In this document: one piece after another, positions 23,868 to 32,669 of the stretch
Numbering within the stretch: position 1 is the stretch's first letter
Layout: each line of letters starts with the position of its first letter
NCBI GenBank assembly: GCA_947490345.1
Contig: CANLGL010000048.1
Coordinates: forward strand, 1 to 43,149
Reading direction: 5' to 3'
Length of the DNA stretch: 43,149 nucleotides
Source of the DNA: Deltaproteobacteria bacterium
GTDB lineage: Bacteria > Myxococcota_A > UBA796 > SXON01
The notes under the pieces: model-generated
What the model was told of the DNA's origin: nothing
Seen by the model: only the letters and a program-made list of their open reading frames with translations
The model's database searches: none
Program-made: the position numbers and the translations under genes

Positions 23868-24702
23868 CGCCTCGAAAGCGTCGTTCCTGAACCTCGACAC
23901 CGGCGTGACCGGCTTCGAAGTGCAGTACAACCCCAAGGAATTTCGGGTTGAGAAGTCTGTGACTTGGCAGGAGGCCAAGAATCAGGGGCAATCGAACAAT
24001 CCGATCCAATTCCAGAAGGGCGCGCCGATGACGGCGTCGTTCGACTTGATCTTCGACACGACGGCGGACGGCGCCAACGTGCAGAAGGTCTGGGTCGACA
24101 AGCTGTTGTCGTTGACCAACGCCGACCAGACGCCCGCCCAGGGCGAACCGGCCGAGCAGGACAAGAAGCGCCCGCCCGCGTTGCACTTTCAGTGGGGCAC
24201 CTTCGAGCTGAAGTGCGTCATCGAGAGCGTGTCGACGACATTCCTGATGTTCGCCTCCGACGGCACCGCCGTGCGGGCGCGGTGCAGCGTCAAGCTCAAG
24301 CAGTGGGAGCTGGCCAACTTTGCGGGTGCGGGCAGCTCTGGCCGGTTTAGTGCCGACAAGATCAAGCTCATCTCCGTCAAGGGCGGCGAGACGGTCTCCC
24401 AGGTGGCGGCGGCCAACGGCGTCGACATGCGCGCGTTGGCCAAGGCGAACAAGATCACCGACCCCATGGCCGACCTGACGGGAAAGACGCTCACGGTGCC
24501 CAGCTCGGCCGCGAGCAAGGCCATGGCAGCCGCAAAGACTGCAGCCCTCGCCGCCGGCAAGGATGCGATGGGGGCCGCCGTCGACAAGGTGCTCGCGGGC
24601 GATGCGAAGGGCGCTTGGAAAGCGGCCGAAGACGCGAACAAGAAGGCAGTCACCGGCGCTGCCAGCGCTGCTGCCAAGAACGCCCTCAAAAAGATCTTCT
24701 GA
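23848..24702 (+). CDS. LysM-containing tube-initiator/cap protein, Pvc7-like
   Basis: The N-terminal domain (about residues 5-165) matches CIS tube-type proteins: VQYNPKEFRVEKSVTW, ASFDLIFDTT, LHFQWGTFELKCVIESVS and FLMFASDGTAVRARCSV. A LysM-like module follows at about 174-218 (KGGETVSQVAAANGVDM...LTVPS), then a Lys/Ala-rich helical tail. Pvc7/gp53-like proteins link the tube to the central spike. I chose ATG 23848 because GGAGG at 23837-23841 is six bases before it; ATG 23842 and GTG 23806 are alternatives. The start lies within the end of the previous gene, indicating coupling. Confidence 0.87.
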   Translation: MSLPGGNASKASFLNLDTGVTGFEVQYNPKEFRVEKSVTWQEAKNQGQSNNPIQFQKGAPMTASFDLIFDTTADGANVQKVWVDKLLSLTNADQTPAQGEPAEQDKKRPPALHFQWGTFELKCVIESVSTTFLMFASDGTAVRARCSVKLKQWELANFAGAGSSGRFSADKIKLISVKGGETVSQVAAANGVDMRALAKANKITDPMADLTGKTLTVPSSAASKAMAAAKTAALAAGKDAMGAAVDKVLAGDAKGAWKAAEDANKKAVTGAASAAAKNALKKIF

Positions 24703-24714
24703 TCGGAGCCATCC

Positions 24715-25749
24715 ATGGCCGGGTCCACACGCAGCGCAACCAGCTATAAAATCGTCCTCGGAAGCCAAACCCTCACCCAACCGGAGGGGGACGGCGTCGA
24801 GTCGATCGTGGTCGAAGACCACGTGGACATGGTGGAGATGTTGACCCTCCGGCTCAGCGGGGTCGAAGGCACGCCGAAGTGGGAAGCCGAGATCGGCCAG
24901 ACCGTCGAGGTGCAGATGGGCTCCGGCAGCCGGACCCTGTTCAAGGGTGAGATCACCGCGATGGAGCCAAGTTGGGGGGCGGACGGGATCGCGACCCTGA
25001 CCGTGCGCGGCCTCGACAACGCGCACCGGCTCGCGCGCGGCCGCAAGACGCGCACCTTCGAGAAGAAGAAGGACAGCGACATCGCCAAGACTGTCGGCGG
25101 CGAAGCAAACCTCTCCGTCAAGTGCGATCCCACGCCGGAAACGCACGACTACGTGCTTCAGCGCAACGAGTCCAACCTCACATTCCTGAAGCGGCTCGCC
25201 GCACGCAACAACTTCCAGGTCACGGTCGACGAGGGCACGCTGCACTTCAAAAAGGCCAGCCTGTCGACCACCCCCAAGAAGATCGAGATGGGGAAGAACC
25301 TTCGTAGCTTGCGCATGAACTTCAATTCACAAGATCAGGTCACCAAGGTGATCGTGCGCGGCTGGGACATCCGCCAGAAGAAGGAAATCGTCGGCACCGC
25401 ATCTGCCGGGGACATCGAAACCATCGGCGGGGGCCAAGCCGGCGCCAAGCTTTCGGAGTCCAAGTTCGGCGAGCAGATCGCCTACATCACCGACGTGCCG
25501 ATTGCCTCGCAGTCGATGGCAAACGATGTTGCCAAGGCCGAGCTGAACAGGTTGGCACGCCAGTTTGCTCGCGGCACCTGCATCGTCGACGGAGACGATG
25601 CCCTCTACGCGGGCGCCATCGTCGAGTTTACGGGGCTGCAGATGCCGCACAACGGCAAGTACTACATCGTGAGCACGCGGCACGTGATCAGTCCGTCCTC
25701 CGGCTACACCACCGAGCTGTCGTTCTGCGGGAACACGCTCGGTACCTGA
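24715..25749 (+). CDS. Baseplate hub protein, gp27/late control D-like (Pvc8-like)
   Basis: The 344-aa protein matches the phage late-control-D/VgrG hub fold: an N-terminal beta domain (VEDHVDMVEMLTLRLSG, VEVQMGSGSRTLFKGEI, ATLTVRGLDNAHRLARG), the middle YVLQRNESNLTFLKRLAARN and a second beta domain ending TTELSFCGNTLGT. The hub connects the tube to the tip. It stops before the gp5-like OB-fold and beta-helix spike present in full Pvc8/VgrG proteins, so a separate spike or PAAR protein is required. GGAG precedes the ATG by seven bases. It is the last recognisable CIS gene here. Confidence 0.85.
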   Translation: MAGSTRSATSYKIVLGSQTLTQPEGDGVESIVVEDHVDMVEMLTLRLSGVEGTPKWEAEIGQTVEVQMGSGSRTLFKGEITAMEPSWGADGIATLTVRGLDNAHRLARGRKTRTFEKKKDSDIAKTVGGEANLSVKCDPTPETHDYVLQRNESNLTFLKRLAARNNFQVTVDEGTLHFKKASLSTTPKKIEMGKNLRSLRMNFNSQDQVTKVIVRGWDIRQKKEIVGTASAGDIETIGGGQAGAKLSESKFGEQIAYITDVPIASQSMANDVAKAELNRLARQFARGTCIVDGDDALYAGAIVEFTGLQMPHNGKYYIVSTRHVISPSSGYTTELSFCGNTLGT

Positions 25750-25776
25750 GGGGAAGGGGCGCTGCCCCCTACACGA

Positions 25777-27222
25777 ATGCCTGACGAGAAGCGCCCCTTG
25801 CTCGCGATCGCGATCGGTCTCGTGCTGGCGGGGCTGATCACGGGTCCGGCGTTGTGGCAGGGTGGCTACGTCGGCTCGCCGGGCGCAGAAGTCTACGGGC
25901 ATGCGTGGGTGCAGGCGTGGGCGGCCGACGCGTGGCCGGCGTGGCCGACGGGAACCAGCCTGGCGGCGGGGGCAGCCTCGTGGCCGATCCTCGACGGCCT
26001 GCCCACCTGGCTGGCAGCGGGGTTGGCGCAGGTCGTGGGCCTGCGAGCGGCGTGGAACCTGCTGATTGCGGCGGGCGTCGTGCTGGCGGCGTTCGGGGGC
26101 GCGCGCCTGGCCTCGGCCGCGGGCGGCGCACCGCTCTTCGGGGCGGTGGCGGTGCCGCTGATGCCGAGCTGGTTGGGCTCCATCACCAGCGGGCTCACCG
26201 AGGACCTCGGGATCGGCCTGCTGGCCCTGGCGGTCGCCGCGGGGATCGAAGGGCGGTGGGTAAGGGCGGGAATCCTGGCGGGGTTGCTGGCGTTCTGCGG
26301 GTTGTACCTCGCCTGGTTTGCTGGGATGGCGCTGGCGGTTTTGGGGGCGCGCGCGCTGGTTCAGAGTCGCGACCATTGGCGCGGAATGCTCGGTGGCGCC
26401 TTCTTCGCAGGAGTGCTGGTCTCGGCGGCGGCGGCGCCGTTTGCGAGCCAGCTTGGTGAGCCGACGCCGGCGCGACCGCGGGCGCCGACGGCCGAGCCCT
26501 TGTGGGCGCTCAACCCGTGGCGGGGGGCTGATGTGGCCAGCTTTGTCGCGGTTGGCAAGGTGGACACCGACGAAGCCGTGGTGCGAGAACACCCGACGTA
26601 CCTTGGCTACTCGACGATCATCCTCGCGGTCGTCGGGGGTGGACCGGCGGGCTGGGCGGCGGTGGCCGGGTGTGGCCTGGCCTCGATGGGAGACGAGGTG
26701 TCCGTGGCGGGCAAGCCGACCGGGCTGCACAACCCTGTCGCCAGCGTGCTCCACATGATCCCGATGGGGGACCGCTTCCGAAACCACGCTCGCATCATGC
26801 TCCTGGGGCAGTTGGTGCTGGTGACGATGGCGGCGAGGGGCGCGGCGCGGTTGGCTCGGAATCGGCGGTCGCTGGCCGGGGTAGCCGCGGCGGTGGTGGT
26901 GGCGGAAGTCATCCTTGCCAGTCCGGGGCGTGCGCCGGCTCCGGTCACTCTCGCCGACTCGCCGGCTATCTATGCGGAGCTTTCCAATGCGCCCGCCGGA
27001 CTGCCGGTTCGGGTGGTGGGCGCGCAGAACCCGCAGGCGCCGCTCTTCGACCAGAGGGCGCATGGACGCATCCTTCGCAACGGACCCAACCGTCCCGACC
27101 CCGGCCGGCCCCGACCGGACGAGGAGATCGTGGTCGCTTTTGGCGAGGCGGTGGCGCGGTTGCAGGGGGAGCTGGGGCCGCCGGATGCAACGGTCGCTGA
27201 CGCCGCGGCGTGGTGGCCGTAG
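25777..27222 (+). CDS. Polytopic membrane protein, possible GT-C transferase
   Basis: The 481-aa product has about nine hydrophobic segments and a periplasmic-type C-terminal part of about 90 residues. The segment IPMGDRFRNHARIML resembles the R-F-R-x-x-x-R loop of large lipid-linked-sugar or YfhO-like membrane proteins. There is no nucleotide-sugar site, which fits a lipid-linked donor. It follows the CIS hub gene by 27 bases on the same strand, with a weak five-bp hairpin between, but nothing links it functionally to the CIS. Confidence 0.6.
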   Translation: MPDEKRPLLAIAIGLVLAGLITGPALWQGGYVGSPGAEVYGHAWVQAWAADAWPAWPTGTSLAAGAASWPILDGLPTWLAAGLAQVVGLRAAWNLLIAAGVVLAAFGGARLASAAGGAPLFGAVAVPLMPSWLGSITSGLTEDLGIGLLALAVAAGIEGRWVRAGILAGLLAFCGLYLAWFAGMALAVLGARALVQSRDHWRGMLGGAFFAGVLVSAAAAPFASQLGEPTPARPRAPTAEPLWALNPWRGADVASFVAVGKVDTDEAVVREHPTYLGYSTIILAVVGGGPAGWAAVAGCGLASMGDEVSVAGKPTGLHNPVASVLHMIPMGDRFRNHARIMLLGQLVLVTMAARGAARLARNRRSLAGVAAAVVVAEVILASPGRAPAPVTLADSPAIYAELSNAPAGLPVRVVGAQNPQAPLFDQRAHGRILRNGPNRPDPGRPRPDEEIVVAFGEAVARLQGELGPPDATVADAAAWWP

Positions 27223-27246
27223 CGCCGCCACCGGATACACCTCCCC

Positions 27247-27665
27247 ATGCGCGTCTCGCGACTCCTGGCCTGCTTCGCGCCTTCCCTGCTGGCGTGTGCG
27301 GGTACGGGCGACGGATGTCTCGATGACAACGTGGTGCTCACGGACAGCGGCGAGGAGGCCGACCCGCCGGATGTGGACTTCCTCCTGGTGGTCGACTCGT
27401 CGGGCTCGATGAAGGAGGAGTCGTCCGCCGTGTTGCTCGGTGCTGACGAGATCGTCGAGGCTCTCGGCGATGCCGACTGGCGGATCGGCGTCGCGATGGG
27501 AGCTGCCTCGGCGGCGCTCAGACCTGGGGGGTGGAGCGTTACCAAGACGCCGCCGCCCGCACCCTGGGCGCGTACCGGGAGCTCACCGGCGCTCCCGACG
27601 AAGACTGTGCCGAGGTTGACGTGGGCGCGGTCCTTGCCGCGGGCATGGCCGGCGACCTGGAGTAG
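27247..27665 (+). pseudogene. Truncated, frameshifted vWA-domain lipoprotein
   Basis: The start encodes a signal with a lipobox (LLAC) and then VDFLLVVDSSGSMKEES, the DxSxS part of a MIDAS metal site. After residue about 93 the frame changes at a six-G run, 27526-27531. With one extra G the protein would continue GVERYQDAAARTLGAYRELTG and end at TAG 27663-27665; without it the frame reads a Pro/Arg-rich tail to 27678. Even corrected, it is about 138 aa, much shorter than usual vWA lipoproteins, and lacks the rest of the domain. Gene decay, a sequencing indel or a poly-G phase switch are the options. Confidence 0.6.
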
Positions 27666-27687
27666 CGCCGCCGGTTAGGCCGCGACC

Positions 27688-28794
27688 ATGCTGAGCCGGA
27701 TGGCGCTGGTGTACGGGGTGCTGGCCCGGGTGTTCTACGTGCGCGTGATCCCGTGGTTTGTCGCGTGCTTCTATGGCGGCCTGCGGCTGAACGTGTGGTT
27801 CTGGATGGCCCTCGATCGTCTGGCCTTCCCCCGCCTCGCCAAGACGCGGGTGACTCGACCGATCGTGATCGTCGGCAATCCGCGGACGGGGACGACGTTT
27901 CTGCACCGGTTCCTCGTCGAGCAGGGCTTCGGCGTCGGCCAACACCTCTACCGCAGCCTGTACCCCTCGATCATCCTCCAGAAGTTCCTGCGCCCGTTGC
28001 TGCCACTCTTGGAGAAGGTCTCCCCGGCACGCTTCCACGCTTCGGCGGCGCACGACACCAACCTGTCTTCGGTGGAGACCGACGACGTGGCGGTGTTCTT
28101 CCGCTACCTCGACGGCTTCTTCCTGTACGGCTTCTTCCTCGCCTGGGACGAGGAGGACCACCTGCCGATGTTCGCGCCCGAGACGCGCGACACCAGCGCC
28201 CGCGACTTCGACTGGCTCGAAGCGGTGTGGCGCCGCAACCTCGTGTCCCAGGGTGGCGACCGCGTCGTCGCCAAGCTCTTCTCGACCGGGGTGCGCACCC
28301 CGGCATTCCTGGAGCGTTTTCCGGACGCGCACATCCTGTACATGGTGCGCGATCCGGTCGAGGTCATCCCTTCGACCTTCAGCCTGGTGACCGGCGTCCT
28401 GGAGAAGGCCTTCGGGTACTCCACTTTGCCGACGCCCATTCGCGATCGGTACAACGAGCGCATGTACCTGGCGTTGGTGGACCTCTTCCGCCGCTTCCAC
28501 ACCGACTGGACCTCCGGCCACATCGATCGGACACGGGTGATGGTGGTGTCCTACGACCGGATGATGCGTGACTTCGACGGGTTGATGGCCGAGATGATCC
28601 CCTTCTTCGACATGCAGCCGACCGAGGCCCAACTCGCTGCGATCCGCTCCACGGCGGAGCAACAGCGGAGCTACCGCAGTAACCACACCTACAACCTTGA
28701 GAAATACGGACTCGACGCTGACCGCATCCGCAAGGACTGCGCGTTTGTGTATGAGACCTGGTTGGGACGGGAGCGCGCCACTGGGGTATCGTGA
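27688..28794 (+). CDS. Sulfotransferase family protein
   Basis: The 368-aa protein has the PAPS-binding loop IVIVGNPRTGTTFLHRFL near residue 67 and the 3'-phosphate-binding segment YMVRDPVEVIPS near residue 220, as in sulfotransferase family 3 (PF13469-type). It would move sulfate from PAPS to a hydroxyl on a lipid, sugar or polyketide. A hydrophobic N-terminal stretch (about residues 5-45) suggests membrane association. It is alone on this strand between unrelated genes; the substrate cannot be read from context. Confidence 0.8.
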   Translation: MLSRMALVYGVLARVFYVRVIPWFVACFYGGLRLNVWFWMALDRLAFPRLAKTRVTRPIVIVGNPRTGTTFLHRFLVEQGFGVGQHLYRSLYPSIILQKFLRPLLPLLEKVSPARFHASAAHDTNLSSVETDDVAVFFRYLDGFFLYGFFLAWDEEDHLPMFAPETRDTSARDFDWLEAVWRRNLVSQGGDRVVAKLFSTGVRTPAFLERFPDAHILYMVRDPVEVIPSTFSLVTGVLEKAFGYSTLPTPIRDRYNERMYLALVDLFRRFHTDWTSGHIDRTRVMVVSYDRMMRDFDGLMAEMIPFFDMQPTEAQLAAIRSTAEQQRSYRSNHTYNLEKYGLDADRIRKDCAFVYETWLGRERATGVS

Positions 28795-28951
28795 GGGCGT
28801 GTCGTCGGCCGAGCCAGCTCCGCGCGTGTTCGCTGATCCCGCGGCGGTCTTGGAGGGCCAGGCGCTGCGCCTGCGGCTCCGGTGGTCCGAACCCGGGCAG
28901 CGAGAGCGGCGGGACGTCTGGCGATGCTGCCGTCCTGACGCCGGCGCCCCC

Positions 28952-29290
28952 TCACCCCAACCCCACCCGCCGCCGCGCCTCCAGGCAGTTCTCGCCCCCA
29001 CGCTCGAAGTCGCGGCAGGTCTTGGGGCGGTCGGCGTAGACGGAGCAGCGGTAGTCCTCCCCGAGGCAGCCGCAGCGCGGTCCGGCGCGGCGGACGTTGA
29101 GGCGACCATCCACGACTTCCAGCAGCTCGGGATGCAGCCGCACGAAGCGGTCCCGTCGCGACACTTCGACTGCATGGTAGGCCTCGCGGCAGCAGGCACC
29201 GCAGCTGAGGCAGTCGAACCCCGCGGCGGTCAGGGCGTCCGCGGCAGCGGCTTCCTGCGCCGACCTCCCTGCCTCCACCGCCCCTCTCAC
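28952..29290 (-). CDS. YkgJ-family cysteine cluster protein
   Basis: The 112-aa product contains CLSCGACCREAYHAVEV (CxxCxxCC) and later CGCLGEDYRCSVYADRPKTCRDF, the conserved second half of the YkgJ/PF03692 family, which is thought to bind zinc or an Fe-S cluster. I place the start at GTG 29290, which overlaps the stop of the preceding gene (GTGA). That gives a proper family length and implies coupling to the transglutaminase-like gene. The biochemical role is unknown for the whole family. Confidence 0.8.
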   Translation of the reverse strand: MRGAVEAGRSAQEAAAADALTAAGFDCLSCGACCREAYHAVEVSRRDRFVRLHPELLEVVDGRLNVRRAGPRCGCLGEDYRCSVYADRPKTCRDFERGGENCLEARRRVGLG

Positions 29291-30909
29291 CACGTCGGCC
29301 ACCCACCCGCCGCCTGCACGTCGATCCAACCCCCTACGATGGAGGCGGGTAGCCCGTCGGCGAGGATGCGTCGCACTTCGGCGAAGCGGGTCCAGCCACC
29401 GACGACCGCCCCCCCGCGGCTCCAGCCGTTGGGCTCCCGCGCCAGGCCGAAGGCGTTGACCGGGTGGACGCCGGGCAGCGTCACGTAGACAAACGCGCTC
29501 TCCGCTGCCCAGTCGCGACCGGGACCGCGCTGGGTGGCGCGGAAGGTGTCCCCGTCGAGCCACAGCGGCACGTCGTGGGTGGGGGTGGAGGTGTCGGTGC
29601 CCGCCCAGCCCATGCCGATGGCAGGGATGCCCAGGGCCTGGAGCGTCCAGACCGCCATCCCCGTGGCGACGGCGCAGTCGCCGACGAAGCGGCCGCGTTC
29701 GCCGAGGAGCCGCCGCTGCAAGGCCACGCTCACCCCCTCCGACGGGGCGACGTCGACGGCGCCCACCTTTCCGAGGGTCACGCTCCGGATGCGCTCAGCG
29801 TTCCAGGCCTTGCAGGTGTCGCGCTCGACGCCGCCGTCGCGACAGAGCGCCCGCATGAGGTCGTCGTTGGTGCGGTAGTCCATCCCCCTCCACAACCAGG
29901 CGTCCACCGCGTCGGCGGTGGGTCCCGGGTCGGCGAGCTTCGGCGCGAGGTCACGAAGGGCAGTCAGGTCGGCGACGTTGGGCACGACGAAGCGCCAGGT
30001 CTCAAGGGTGAGCGGTTCAGGCTGCTTGGCCAGCGCGAACTGCCCGTAGGCCACCGACTGGGCCGCGGGCCACCCCCAGACCAGCTTCCCGAGCGCGTCC
30101 TGGGTGCCGAGCCGCCAGGTGGCGCCCCGGTCTGCGAGCCAGGCGTCCACGCTCTCGCCGTACCGGAGCCATGCCACGGCGTCGGCGTCGACGATGGGCA
30201 CCACCGCCGCTGCCACCTGCCCGCGGAGGGTGCCAAAGCCGATGGCAACCGCCACCGCCAGATCCGGGTCGGGGATGGGGCCGGCGGCGACAAAACCGGC
30301 GAAGAGCGCCAGGGCGTCGTCGGGTGGCGGCCCGAGGAAGCCTGCGGGGCCGACGTCGGCGATGCTTCCATCGAAGCTCTTGATCGAGGCGGTGACCCGC
30401 CCAGCGTGAGTGGGATCAAAGCGGGCGCTGCCGGCGAGGTCGACCGAGAAGGACACGCTGTCGGCCCCGACCGCGGGCATCACCTCGCGGGCGAGCATCG
30501 GCGACGGGGCGCCGCCGTCGATCGTGGCCTCCCGGGACCAGCCACGACCGAAACCAAGGAGGAGGTCGGCGAGGGGGCCGCCGCGGGTGTCGAGCTCCAG
30601 CCACACACCGTTGTCGGCGGCGCCGACGCCACGCACGGAGCCCACCAGCATCGTGTTTTCGAGACGCACGTCGGCCTCGATCAGGTCGACGCGGACGTCT
30701 TCACTGCGACGATCGGGGTAGGGGCCAACCGGATCGGTGGGGAGCAGCAGGTCCCGCAGTCGGGGGTCGGCAGACAAGAGCGCTGTGGCTGCCGCTTCGA
30801 GGACGTCGCCCTCCGCGTGGCGCGCCAGGGCCTGGGCGAGCGCGGGGTCCGCCGCCTCCAGCGACACGAGCGCGGAGGGTGGGGGTTCTGGAGGGGCCTC
30901 GGGGATCAC
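29287..30909 (-). CDS. Transglutaminase-like protein
   Basis: The 540-aa protein starts at GTG 30909 with a Pro-rich segment; codons further upstream in the frame read unrelated DNA. The C-terminal part has features of a transglutaminase-like Cys-His pair: GDCAVATGMAVWTLQALGIPA near residue 435, where the helix begins with the Cys, and PTHDVPLWLDGD about 35 residues on. N-terminal sequence is mixed alpha/beta with no recognisable domain and no signal peptide. Such domains cleave or crosslink peptides, and some are inactive. Coupled to the YkgJ gene by a GTGA overlap. The assignment rests on motif spacing only. Confidence 0.55.
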   Translation of the reverse strand: MIPEAPPEPPPSALVSLEAADPALAQALARHAEGDVLEAAATALLSADPRLRDLLLPTDPVGPYPDRRSEDVRVDLIEADVRLENTMLVGSVRGVGAADNGVWLELDTRGGPLADLLLGFGRGWSREATIDGGAPSPMLAREVMPAVGADSVSFSVDLAGSARFDPTHAGRVTASIKSFDGSIADVGPAGFLGPPPDDALALFAGFVAAGPIPDPDLAVAVAIGFGTLRGQVAAAVVPIVDADAVAWLRYGESVDAWLADRGATWRLGTQDALGKLVWGWPAAQSVAYGQFALAKQPEPLTLETWRFVVPNVADLTALRDLAPKLADPGPTADAVDAWLWRGMDYRTNDDLMRALCRDGGVERDTCKAWNAERIRSVTLGKVGAVDVAPSEGVSVALQRRLLGERGRFVGDCAVATGMAVWTLQALGIPAIGMGWAGTDTSTPTHDVPLWLDGDTFRATQRGPGRDWAAESAFVYVTLPGVHPVNAFGLAREPNGWSRGGAVVGGWTRFAEVRRILADGLPASIVGGWIDVQAAGGWPTW

Positions 30910-30972
30910 CGGCTGAGGGTATCCGAGCCGAGCGGCAGGGCGCCGGGTCGAAGACGACCCGTTACATCGCCT

Positions 30973-31334
30973 ACGAACCGCCGCAGTATTGGACCCCATC
31001 CCAATCGAGCACGTAGCAGCACCGATCGGAGATGCTCGTCTCGGGGCCACAGTCGACCTCCAAGCGGTACGCGCACCGTCCGTGCGACGCCCGGCCCGAT
31101 GTTCTCCTCGAAGAAGGCGTTGGCATCGATGTCGTCGCTGGCGGGGCACGCCGACCCGTCGGCGGGGAGCGGGCCGCACACCAGGAAGTCCAAGTCGCTG
31201 TCGTCGAGGCCCTCGTCGTAGCCCGCGTAGTCCGCGGCGGTGAACTCTTCTTCTTCGGCGCAGACCGGCCACGACTCCAGGGAGCGCGCGCAGCCGAGCG
31301 TCGCGACCAGCAATCGTGCTAAGCTGAACATCAT
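30973..31334 (-). pseudogene. Frameshifted Cys-rich lipoprotein
   Basis: The first 80 or so residues from ATG 31334 show a signal with lipobox LGC and an acidic mature part (ending IDANAFFEENIGPG). Near 31085-31098 the meaningful frame changes: the -1 frame then reads GRCAYRLEVDCGPETSISD followed by CCYVLDWDG and stops at 30973, with the cysteine pattern of small myxobacterial secreted proteins. Without the shift the frame runs on to 30906 as Arg-rich sequence. One missing base in GGGCCGGGCG explains it. ATG 31331, 31337 and 31343 are also possible starts. Confidence 0.5.
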
Positions 31335-31335
31335 C

Positions 31336-32669
31336 ATGGCCATCGTACTCCTGACCGCGCTCGCCTGCGCCCCGGCTCGGCCTGACGAGCCCGGCGCCCG
31401 CTTTGCGTGGGATGCTGCGGAGGAGGTCGAGCACCTGGAGGGTGCCCAAGGGATGGTCCGGGTGCACTACACGCGGATGGGACCCAACGCGGTGGACGCA
31501 TCGGACGACGACGAAAACGGCGTGCCGGACCGGGCGGAAGACGCCGCGCGCGTGGCCGAGAGCGCCCTCGACTACTACGCCTACCTCGGCTTCGCTCCGC
31601 CGGTGACCGAGGCGGGAGTGGGCCTCGATGACCCCGGCGGGAGCGGCGCGATCGACATCTACCTGCTCGATCTCAGCGCGGGCGAGGCGGGCCTGGCTGG
31701 CTTTACGGCGGGAGAGGCCTGCGACGGGGGGCGCTGCTCTGCCTTCATCGTCGCTCAGTGCGATGATGAGGACTTTGCCTACGTCGTGGCGCACGAGGTG
31801 TTCCACACCGTGCAGGCCAGCTACGATTCCTCCGGCGAGCCGAGCTGGTTCGTAGAGGGCGGAGCCGACTACATCTGCGACGACTTCGTCGATGACGAGG
31901 GGTCTTCCCCGACCAGGACTACGACGGCCACATGTACCTCCGGCGCCCGGAATGCGGCCTGGCGTCCATCGATGGCGACGGGCGGTGCAGCGTCGCCGCG
32001 TACGCCACCTCCTTGTTGTGGTGGTATCTGGAGGCCAATGTCGCGGAGGACATCCTGCTGCGCGCGGTCGAGCAGTCGGTTCTGCTGGACGGCATCGACG
32101 CGCTGGAGGCCGCGCTCGGGGAAAAGGGGACCAGCTTGGAGGCCCAATGGCCTGGCTTCGCCGCCTGGAATCTGGCGACCGGACCGCGCGCCGCATTCCC
32201 CTCCGACGTGGGCTACTGGTGGGCGGCCCTCCTCGACGGGGTGCAGGTGACCGCCGAGGGCGAATCCATGGACAACACCTCGCGCTACGAGTCGCTGTCC
32301 GCCCGGTACTTCCGGGTCGACCACCGCGGCGGCGAGCTTTGGCTCACGACGTTCGGGCCGGCCGATCCGCTCCTGATCACCGTCCACCCAGTGGCGAGCC
32401 ACGAGCCGGACGGACTCCTCGCTGCGATGGCCGGCCCCTACGGACTCCCCTCAAGCGGCCGGCTCCTGCTCGGGGAGTACGCCGCGGGCGGGATCTGGCT
32501 GTCGATCAGCCACCCGCGCGCCGACGTGGATCCGATCGACGTACGGATCCGCGTGGGGGAGGTGCCCCCTACCTGTGCGTCGGCGCCTGTCTTTCTGTGG
32601 CCCTGTGCACTCGCGGTCGGGCTCGTCAGAATCCGGGCCCGCCGCGCACGAGGTAGGCGCCCTCGCTGA
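31336..32669 (+). CDS. Secreted HExxH metallopeptidase-like lipoprotein, frame disrupted
   Basis: From ATG 31336 a lipoprotein signal (LLTALAC) is followed by an acidic region and the zincin motif AHEVFHTVQ, then EPSWFVEGGADY, the usual downstream Glu-containing segment of gluzincins. At the four-G run 31899-31902 one base appears missing: the sequence continues in the next frame as VFPDQDYDGHMYLRRPE and stays sensible to 32669. Joined, the protein is about 444 aa. It ends TCASAP, a hydrophobic stretch and an Arg cluster, like a MYXO-CTERM sorting tail. The likely role is extracellular proteolysis. As the sequence stands it is split into two reading frames. Confidence 0.65.

Noticed and set aside
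14383..25749. A DUF4157 (eCIS-associated) effector or a toxin domain in the CIS operon
   Set aside because: No HExxH motif or known toxin motif appears in any protein of the operon; the HExxH at about 31.79 kb belongs to an unrelated secreted peptidase.
25755..25768. GGGGC-GCT-GCCCC hairpin after the hub gene as the CIS operon terminator
   Set aside because: It has only five base pairs, no T-run, and lies close to the next start; it is too weak to call.
28799..28938. Short plus-strand frame from GTG 28799 with TATCGT six bases upstream
   Set aside because: The first 35 residues look somewhat protein-like, but the frame then runs into DNA antisense to the YkgJ gene and needs a frameshift to stop sensibly at 28936.
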